A stretch of 5,199 nt of DNA, from contig JBKECE010000064.1 in NCBI GenBank assembly GCA_047974325.1, positions 1 to 5,199 of the forward strand, in the 5' to 3' direction. The notes beneath the pieces were generated by a model that was given only the letters and a program-made list of their open reading frames with translations, had not been told where the DNA came from and searched no databases. Below, in pieces: positions 1-5,199 of the stretch. Position 1 is the first letter of the stretch, and each line of letters begins with the position of its first letter. The translations under genes and the position numbers were made by a program. The stretch comes from QVMP01 sp047974325 (GTDB lineage: Bacteria > Bacteroidota > Bacteroidia > Bacteroidales > Dysgonomonadaceae).

Positions 1-311
1 TTTGAAAAATCGGTTATGTTATCTTGGATAACTTGTGATTTCATTTTTCCATCCGTACCTTGCAATACAGCGAGCAATTGAGCATTTTTCATATAGGAAT
101 AATCGCCCTGTTGTTTGGGTATCGTAAGTTTTATTTTATAAACTCCGGTTGTTATGCCACTCCACAGTACAGGTTCAGTCCCGGATACACGTGTTACGTC
201 GATAACTACACCTTTTTTCACTTCATCAGTAGGATAAGGTAGTTCTTTATCGCAACTTTGAACAAAAAGTAATAAAGTTGAGACGATAAGTGCAAAATAT
301 ATTTTTTTCAT
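1..311 (-). CDS. Putative surface lipoprotein of unknown function, third gene of a SusCD operon (3' end missing)
   Basis: I do not recognise the family. Reading leftward from an ATG at 311-309, the frame stays open for 103 codons plus two bases to the window edge, so only the N-terminus is present. The start MKKIYFALIVSTLLLFVQSC has two lysines, a hydrophobic core and a lipobox-like V-Q-S-C. This predicts signal peptidase II cleavage and lipidation at Cys20. The next residues, D-K-E, are charged, like the acid-rich signals that send Bacteroidota lipoproteins to the cell surface. Residues about 31-103 alternate hydrophobic and polar residues (VVIDVTRV, VYKIKLTI, QLLAVLQG), which suggests beta-strands and possibly a beta-sandwich binding domain; this is inference. 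No catalytic motif is visible. The ATG lies 25 bases after the SusD-like stop on the same strand, so it is probably co-transcribed and may act as an accessory ligand-binding protein. The gene call is firm; the function is open. Confidence 0.82.
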   Translation of the reverse strand, partial: MKKIYFALIVSTLLLFVQSCDKELPYPTDEVKKGVVIDVTRVSGTEPVLWSGITTGVYKIKLTIPKQQGDYSYMKNAQLLAVLQGTDGKMKSQVIQDNITDFS

Positions 312-336
312 ATTACATTTATTTTTTTAACAATGA
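312..336 (-). promoter_or_regulatory. SusD-lipoprotein intergenic gap and translation start region
   Basis: This 25-base A/T-rich gap separates the SusD-like stop from the lipoprotein ATG. Read on the minus strand it holds a run of seven A's and no recognisable Shine-Dalgarno sequence, as is usual in Bacteroidota, where A-rich leaders often serve initiation. An ATG at 318-316 is followed at once by TAA, so it cannot be the gene start, which supports the ATG at 311. I see no hairpin followed by a T-run in the direction of transcription, so nothing here suggests transcription stops between the genes. Confidence 0.5.
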
Positions 337-1998
337 TTATTTATCCCAAAATACAAATGGAGTTGACAAATTGGTTTTTTGCGTCATATTTTTGTTCAAT
401 TCCGTTTCCGAATTTGTCGGATAATATAGAGAACGGGGATATGAAGCAATATTCAAAAGAGGAACTCGTGCAGGGGAATCAGCGTTCGCAGTAGGATTTA
501 CACCGTATCCGGGATCTTCTGTCTTATTAGGATTAAACAAAGAAGGATAGCCTGTACGTCTGTAGTCTGTATAGCAATCAACAGGATTCATGAAATTTGT
601 AATCCATTTTTGCGTTATCACAATTTTTAGTTTCCCTGCGGCATCAGCAGCATCGTATTTAGCAATCACTGCGGTAACAAATGCATCTCTATCGGTGTCT
701 GCAATTGATGGAGTTCCCGATTGTTTTGCGGCTACAGTATTAACGTGTGCTATCGAAGCATTTAAGGCATCTTGGAAAAGAGCTTTTGCATCAGCCGTAG
801 TTTCTCCAATAAGTGCTAATTCGCTTAACATAAATTTCAGAGAAGCATAAGTAATTAATTTCTGTGGAGCAACACCTGTTCCTGTTGTTAAAGAAACTGC
901 GCCACCCGCTCCATTATCATATTTACCACCGCAAGGATAAATTCCTATTTTCGTATAGGACTTATCATTATTTGATGCCGAATTAGGTCCGTTGGAAGCA
1001 AAGAAGATAGAAACAAAATCACCGTTTCTGTATTCATATTTATTCTCTGTTGCCCCACCCGGTTTCAATTGGTTATAAAAATAATAGGGTACGCGCGGAT
1101 CCGAAATACCGGAAAATGGATTGTCAGTAACGTTGTGAGTCTGTCCTTTCATAGTTTCATAGAAATAGGGGCTTATGAAAAACGTATGCTGTCCGGTATA
1201 TCCATTTACAAAAGCAGGGTGGCGCATATCGGTTGGATTCGTTTTTTCATTGAACCAAAATTGAAAGTCTTCTCCTGATGCAATAAAATTGTTTTCAGTA
1301 ATTAAAGCATTTAACTTCGTTTGCCAATCGGTTATATCCGATTTGACTTTACGGGATTGCAATAATAATTTTAATTTAAGGGTATTGTTTAATTTTACCC
1401 ATTTTGTAACATTGCCGGCATAGAAGAAATCGTCACTGGCGGGTTTAAGTTTATTTTCAGCATTCGTATTGTTCAAGTCTGCAATTCCGGCTTCCAATAA
1501 AGCAATCAATTTGTTATAGATGTCCTTGCTATTATCGGGTTTAGGGGCAATTAATCCGGGAACGTTAAATTCGGAGTAAGGAACATCCCCCCACAAATCT
1601 ACCATCATAGAGAATGTGTACGCTTTGAGTGTTTTTGCAATACCGGCATATCTCAAATTACCATTCTCTTCGCCGTTTTTGATTATCGCATCGTAATCGG
1701 TCAGTACGTAGGTGTATAGATAGTTCCACGTATTGTAAGGATTGTTTGCTTGCGTATTCATTCCGTAATTTTGCACTTCGCGCGATACGGTATGATGTAC
1801 ATACGAGGATAAGTTGTCGCCAATAAAGTCACCTTGTCCTAATCCCGTAACCATGTAATATTCGCTACCGGAAAGGAGCTGAGATAGTTCGGGAGTTGTC
1901 GGACTATTTGGGTCTTTATTTATATCAAGAAAATCGGAGCAACCTTCAAAACTTAGAAGAATAGCTATGGTTGCGAGAATTTTTATTATATTTTTCAT
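337..1998 (-). CDS. SusD/RagB-family substrate-binding outer-membrane lipoprotein (SusD-like_2 type)
   Basis: This is a complete 553-residue protein, within the usual size range for the family. SusD proteins are surface lipoproteins that sit as a lid on a SusC barrel and capture ligand. The N-terminus has a short lysine-containing signal peptide ending L-S-F-E-G-C, with lipidation predicted at Cys20. Phe and Glu at -3 and -2 make this a loose lipobox, which Bacteroidota tolerate. The mature start SDFLDINKDPNSPT is the hallmark opening of the SusD/RagB nutrient-binding group and is acid-rich, fitting surface export. Helical TPR-like segments follow: NTWNYLYTYVLTDYDAII near residues 89-106 and GIAKTLKAYTFSMMVDLWGDVPYSE near 119-142. 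The C-terminal part has KWITNFMNPVDCYTDYRRTGYP near 460-482, then the family's Y-P-x-N-S-E-x-E-L-N-x-N element before the end. Cysteines near 356 and 472 are the only ones I see in the mature chain besides Cys20. The start is 16 bases after the SusC stop. The ligand cannot be read from the sequence. Confidence 0.95.
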   Translation of the reverse strand: MKNIIKILATIAILLSFEGCSDFLDINKDPNSPTTPELSQLLSGSEYYMVTGLGQGDFIGDNLSSYVHHTVSREVQNYGMNTQANNPYNTWNYLYTYVLTDYDAIIKNGEENGNLRYAGIAKTLKAYTFSMMVDLWGDVPYSEFNVPGLIAPKPDNSKDIYNKLIALLEAGIADLNNTNAENKLKPASDDFFYAGNVTKWVKLNNTLKLKLLLQSRKVKSDITDWQTKLNALITENNFIASGEDFQFWFNEKTNPTDMRHPAFVNGYTGQHTFFISPYFYETMKGQTHNVTDNPFSGISDPRVPYYFYNQLKPGGATENKYEYRNGDFVSIFFASNGPNSASNNDKSYTKIGIYPCGGKYDNGAGGAVSLTTGTGVAPQKLITYASLKFMLSELALIGETTADAKALFQDALNASIAHVNTVAAKQSGTPSIADTDRDAFVTAVIAKYDAADAAGKLKIVITQKWITNFMNPVDCYTDYRRTGYPSLFNPNKTEDPGYGVNPTANADSPARVPLLNIASYPRSLYYPTNSETELNKNMTQKTNLSTPFVFWDK

Positions 1999-2014
1999 AT
2001 TTACATCAAATTAA
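1999..2014 (-). promoter_or_regulatory. SusC-SusD intergenic gap and translation start region
   Basis: Only 16 bases lie between the TAA of the transporter (2017-2015) and the ATG of the SusD-like gene (1998-1996). The gap is A/T-rich with no Shine-Dalgarno sequence. An ATG at 2006-2004 is immediately followed by TAA and so cannot start the gene. The spacing is too short for a promoter and shows no terminator, which supports one transcript and coupled expression of the two partners. The sequence around the start resembles that at the next junction (309-318). Confidence 0.5.
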
Positions 2015-5000
2015 TTAGAATGTTAATTTTACATTGAATCCTATTCTTCTTGTCGAAGGAGCACTTTCGCGGTCAATACCTTGCACGTTTCCGCTACCGA
2101 AAGCATTAGAACCCGGATCATAATTCATATATTTTGGAAATCCAGGTGCGTAGTGCCAAAGATTTCTTGCTATGACGGATAAGTTTACTGAACCGATAAA
2201 TGTGCTTTTCAACCAATTCCTGGGTAAATCGTAACCAATTGAGATTTCACTTAAACGGAATACCGTTGCATCAAAAGCCTGAAACTCAGCTACACTATTC
2301 ATAGCCAGTGTTGGCGAAGTACTTGCTGAAGAGAACCATAGATTGTTTTCAGTTAATTGGATGGTATTTTGAATTTTATTTCCATTACCATCTAAAAGAG
2401 GTTCGTGCGTATCCGGATTTGCTAATACACCGGGGAGAATACGTCCTCCAAGACGATTTTCAGTATCTCTTGTAACACCGCGTCCCAACATATCCGAGGC
2501 CGGACCCGAAATCAAAATACCACCTACCCGAGCATCAAACAGTACATTTAAGGACACTCCTTTAAAAGAGAATGTATTACTTATTGCTGCTTTGAAATCA
2601 GGATAAGGATTTCCCAAATCTCCCAATTCCGGATCTTCCATATAGGCACCGGTGGTTGGATTAACTAATGGGTTTCCTTCTTTGTCTCTCGCAATTACTG
2701 ACCCGCGAAGATAGCCGTATGGGTAACCCGGTTTTAACGTTGGTTGAGGCTCTGAAGTTGAACCTGTAGATAAAGTTATTTGTTCGACGCCTTCAATTAA
2801 TGATACAACATTGCTGACATTCTTTGTATAGGTCGCAAAAATGTCCCATTTGAAAGAATTTTTCAAATTTACAGGAACTACTGATAAACCAATCTCCACA
2901 CCTTTATTATTCAATTCTCCAAAGTTCGTGTAATATGTTCTCGAACCGGTTGATGCCGGCAAGCTGAGAGGAGCAATTTGATTGGTAGTTGACCTGTTGT
3001 ACCACGTAAAATCTAAACCAATACGATTCTGTAAAAATTGTAATTCAGTCCCCATTTCAAATTCGGTTGTAAACTCCGGTTTTAAATCGGGGTCATAGGA
3101 GGTCGTAGGAAGAAGCATTATTGGACGCCCGTCAAACGGAGTGTCTTGTAAATATGTTCCATTAACATAATAAGGACCTGCATCATTACCCACTCGTCCG
3201 AATGCTAATCTTACTTTTCCAAAATTTAAAATATTGGGGTCTATTTTGAATGCATCGCTGAAAATAAACGAACCCGTTGCTGCAGGGTAGAAATAACTTT
3301 GATGTGCAACCGGCAACGTAGAAGAGTGGTCGTTTCTAACAGTCAAATTCAAGAAAGCATAATTTCTGAATCCTAACAATACATCTGCATATAATGCCCA
3401 AAGCCTTCTTTTGGAAGTTGATTCTTCAGCTTTTTGTTCTTGCGTGTTATCTACGTTATAAATACCCTTAAAAATCATCTTGTTACCTGTTATCTTCGAC
3501 TGATTTATTATCCTTTGGTTGACATTATGACCGAGAGTCATTCTCAAATCGTAATCCGTTCCAAATTTATGTTTAGCGGTAATATTAAAGTTTGACTCAA
3601 GTTCCTGAGTCGTATAGTTATTATTTGTTATTTGTCCTTGTCCTGCAAAATCTCCGGGACCTACAGAGCCAATATTAATCACTTGTTTACGATCCATTTC
3701 GTACTGATTCCACCCGAATGTATAGGCGGCAGATAGCCATCTGGTAATATCATAACCCGCATTAACAGTTGTAACTGTACGATCCATTACGGAATTAATT
3801 GTGTTGTATTTCCAAGACCATAACGGGTTATCTACTGTGGATGCGCTAAATGGGAACAAGCTTGCTCCGGTAGATGTTTCATACGGCAAGCCAACTGCAT
3901 CAATGTTACGGGGCATAAGAAGGGTTCTTGCAAATGAACTGATAGATCCACCATAATTCCCTGCACCAAAAAAAGGTCCATCTTGAATCGATCTTGAATA
4001 CGAAATAGTACCTCCGACCGTAACTCCATTATCTAATTTTTGGTTACCACCAACACTAAATGAAGTGCGTTCAAATTCTGAGTACGGAATAAATCCGTCT
4101 TGTTCAAGGCGCGATACAGTCGTGTTAAAATTTCCTTTATCATTATAGCTGGCTAAATTAATGGAGTTGTCTAATATTGAACCGGTTCTGAACAATCCGC
4201 TTACATTATTCGGATACGCTTTATATGCCCATTTGGACCCTAAATTTGGATAACCGGTAGCATTTGGACTCTTGATAGAATCTAAATCGGCAAAAGCCGG
4301 CCCCCAAGAACCATTTGCATTGGAATAGTTAAATTCAGATCCTTGTCCGTATAGATTTTGATATTCCGGCAGGGATGCAATCTTCTCGGTTGTATAAGAT
4401 GAAGTTACAGTTATTTCAAACTTTTTCTGAGAAGGACGTTTTTTCTTACTTCCGGACTTAGTCGTAATTAATATAACTCCGTTAGCGGCTCTACTCCCGT
4501 ATAAAGCAGCAGCGGCTGCGCCCTTCAGAATGTCCATACTTTCAATGTCGTTCGGGTCCAATGTAGAGATTCCTGTTCCATATGCACCTGCACTTGTCAA
4601 CCTTGCAGCTACACCGCCGGTAGTTACTTCCGAATTGCTATATGGAATCCCATCAACTACGTATAAGGGAGTGTTGCTTCCAAGGAAAGAAGTATTGCCC
4701 CGAATCAACACTTTGGTAGAACTTCCCGCAGTTGATGAAGAAGCACTAACTTGTACGCCTGGTATTTTTCCGTCTAAAGACCGGAATAGATCCGGCTCGG
4801 CTTTTTGAATGGCGTTACTTGGGTCTACAACAGATTGTCCATATCCGGCTGCACGAGGTGGTCTGGCGATCCCCATAGCCCCGATAACAACAACTTCGTC
4901 TAAAGCCCTTTCATCAGGTTGTAAAATGGTTCTAGTGTTTGTGCCTGCCACAACTTCCGATGATTGCATCCCTACATAAGAGATTACCAAGGTTCGCGCT

Positions 5001-5199
5001 GATGTAGGTACCGAAAAAGAATATCTTCCCTGCGAGTCAGTAAGGGTTCCAACGGAAGAATTTCCTTGTACAACCACGCTTGCACCAATCACAGGGAGTC
5101 CGTCTTCGGATGAAGTTACAATCCCTGACACTGTTTTAGTTTGAGCGCTCACCAACGTAATACTTGCCACAAATAGGCAAGTCAATAAAAGTTTTAGTT
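2015..5199 (-). CDS. SusC/RagA-family TonB-dependent outer-membrane transporter (first codons missing)
   Basis: This is the energised import barrel of a SusCD complex. It moves surface-captured ligand into the periplasm using TonB-ExbBD. At least 1060 residues are present, near full family length. A TTG at 5185 is the first in-frame start-like codon, but the frame stays open upstream and adds L-K-L-L-L to the signal peptide core, so the true start lies beyond 5199. Residue numbers here count from 5185. Signal peptidase I cleavage is likely after V-S-A (residue 14). Residues about 18-90 form a carboxypeptidase-regulatory-like domain (GIVTSSEDGLPVIGASVVVQG to SYVGMQ). DEVVVIGA near 96-103 is the TonB-box region. 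The plug, about 105-243, includes KVLIRGNTSFLG, PLYVVDGIPYSN and the SusC/RagA signature ESMDILKGAAAAALYGSRAA plus NGVILITTK. The rest is the 22-strand-type barrel ending in Phe, a usual outer-membrane assembly signal. There is no STN domain, so no direct link to a FecI/FecR-type sigma relay. I see no cysteine in the mature part. The substrate is unknown. Confidence 0.96.
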   Translation of the reverse strand, partial: LKLLLTCLFVASITLVSAQTKTVSGIVTSSEDGLPVIGASVVVQGNSSVGTLTDSQGRYSFSVPTSARTLVISYVGMQSSEVVAGTNTRTILQPDERALDEVVVIGAMGIARPPRAAGYGQSVVDPSNAIQKAEPDLFRSLDGKIPGVQVSASSSTAGSSTKVLIRGNTSFLGSNTPLYVVDGIPYSNSEVTTGGVAARLTSAGAYGTGISTLDPNDIESMDILKGAAAAALYGSRAANGVILITTKSGSKKKRPSQKKFEITVTSSYTTEKIASLPEYQNLYGQGSEFNYSNANGSWGPAFADLDSIKSPNATGYPNLGSKWAYKAYPNNVSGLFRTGSILDNSINLASYNDKGNFNTTVSRLEQDGFIPYSEFERTSFSVGGNQKLDNGVTVGGTISYSRSIQDGPFFGAGNYGGSISSFARTLLMPRNIDAVGLPYETSTGASLFPFSASTVDNPLWSWKYNTINSVMDRTVTTVNAGYDITRWLSAAYTFGWNQYEMDRKQVINIGSVGPGDFAGQGQITNNNYTTQELESNFNITAKHKFGTDYDLRMTLGHNVNQRIINQSKITGNKMIFKGIYNVDNTQEQKAEESTSKRRLWALYADVLLGFRNYAFLNLTVRNDHSSTLPVAHQSYFYPAATGSFIFSDAFKIDPNILNFGKVRLAFGRVGNDAGPYYVNGTYLQDTPFDGRPIMLLPTTSYDPDLKPEFTTEFEMGTELQFLQNRIGLDFTWYNRSTTNQIAPLSLPASTGSRTYYTNFGELNNKGVEIGLSVVPVNLKNSFKWDIFATYTKNVSNVVSLIEGVEQITLSTGSTSEPQPTLKPGYPYGYLRGSVIARDKEGNPLVNPTTGAYMEDPELGDLGNPYPDFKAAISNTFSFKGVSLNVLFDARVGGILISGPASDMLGRGVTRDTENRLGGRILPGVLANPDTHEPLLDGNGNKIQNTIQLTENNLWFSSASTSPTLAMNSVAEFQAFDATVFRLSEISIGYDLPRNWLKSTFIGSVNLSVIARNLWHYAPGFPKYMNYDPGSNAFGSGNVQGIDRESAPSTRRIGFNVKLTF

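Noticed and set aside
60..242. Plus-strand open frame of 60 codons
   Set aside because: It lies wholly opposite the lipoprotein gene at 1-311, which has a signal peptide and lipobox. The plus-strand product has no recognisable features.
319..330. T-run on the plus strand that could suggest a terminator
   Set aside because: There is no hairpin stem beside it, and in the direction of transcription it reads as an A-run. It fits an A/T-rich leader better.
590..850. Plus-strand open frame of 86 codons with a hydrophobic start
   Set aside because: It is antisense to the conserved C-terminal half of the SusD-like gene. Its alanine-rich look is the mirror of that gene's codons.
1069..1278. Plus-strand open frame of 69 codons
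   Set aside because: It is antisense to the middle of the SusD-like gene, with no motif and no separate start context.
3832..4029. Minus-strand open frame of 65 codons in another frame
   Set aside because: It lies entirely inside the transporter's barrel region, whose own frame is intact and clearly coding.
4530..4808. Plus-strand open frame of 92 codons
   Set aside because: It is antisense to the transporter's plug domain, the most conserved part of that protein.
1..5199. Possible undescribed system, mobile element or CRISPR array
   Set aside because: Nearly all bases are accounted for by three adjacent genes in a common Bacteroidota arrangement. I saw no spaced direct repeats, terminal inverted repeats, transposase or RNA gene.

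Overview
The window comes from a member of the Bacteroidota, most likely order Bacteroidales. The evidence is a tandem SusC-like/SusD-like gene pair, acid-rich sequence after the lipoprotein cysteines, A/T-rich translation starts with no clear Shine-Dalgarno sequence, and moderately A/T-rich DNA. I cannot place it to genus from the sequence alone.

Everything that looks like a gene lies on the minus strand and reads right to left as one unit. From 5199 down to 2015 is a SusC/RagA-family TonB-dependent outer-membrane transporter. Its first codons lie beyond the right edge. From 1998 to 337 is a complete SusD/RagB-type substrate-binding lipoprotein of the SusD-like_2 type. From 311 to 1 is the N-terminal 103 residues of a small putative surface lipoprotein that I do not recognise; it runs off the left edge. 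The gaps are only 16 and 25 bases, and no terminator or promoter is visible between the genes, so co-transcription is likely.

In known SusCD complexes the SusC barrel sits in the outer membrane and the SusD lipoprotein closes over it like a lid. Ligand caught at the surface is moved into the periplasm using TonB energy. The third lipoprotein probably assists at the surface, for example as an extra binding protein. No degradative enzyme, sigma/anti-sigma pair or other regulator is in the window, so the substrate (glycan, peptide or other) cannot be assigned.

There is no stretch longer than about 25 bases without a gene. I found no RNA gene, mobile element, CRISPR array or broken gene, and nothing that amounts to a new system. 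The points worth checking are the unidentified third gene, the true start of the transporter, and a similar short sequence at the two internal gene starts.
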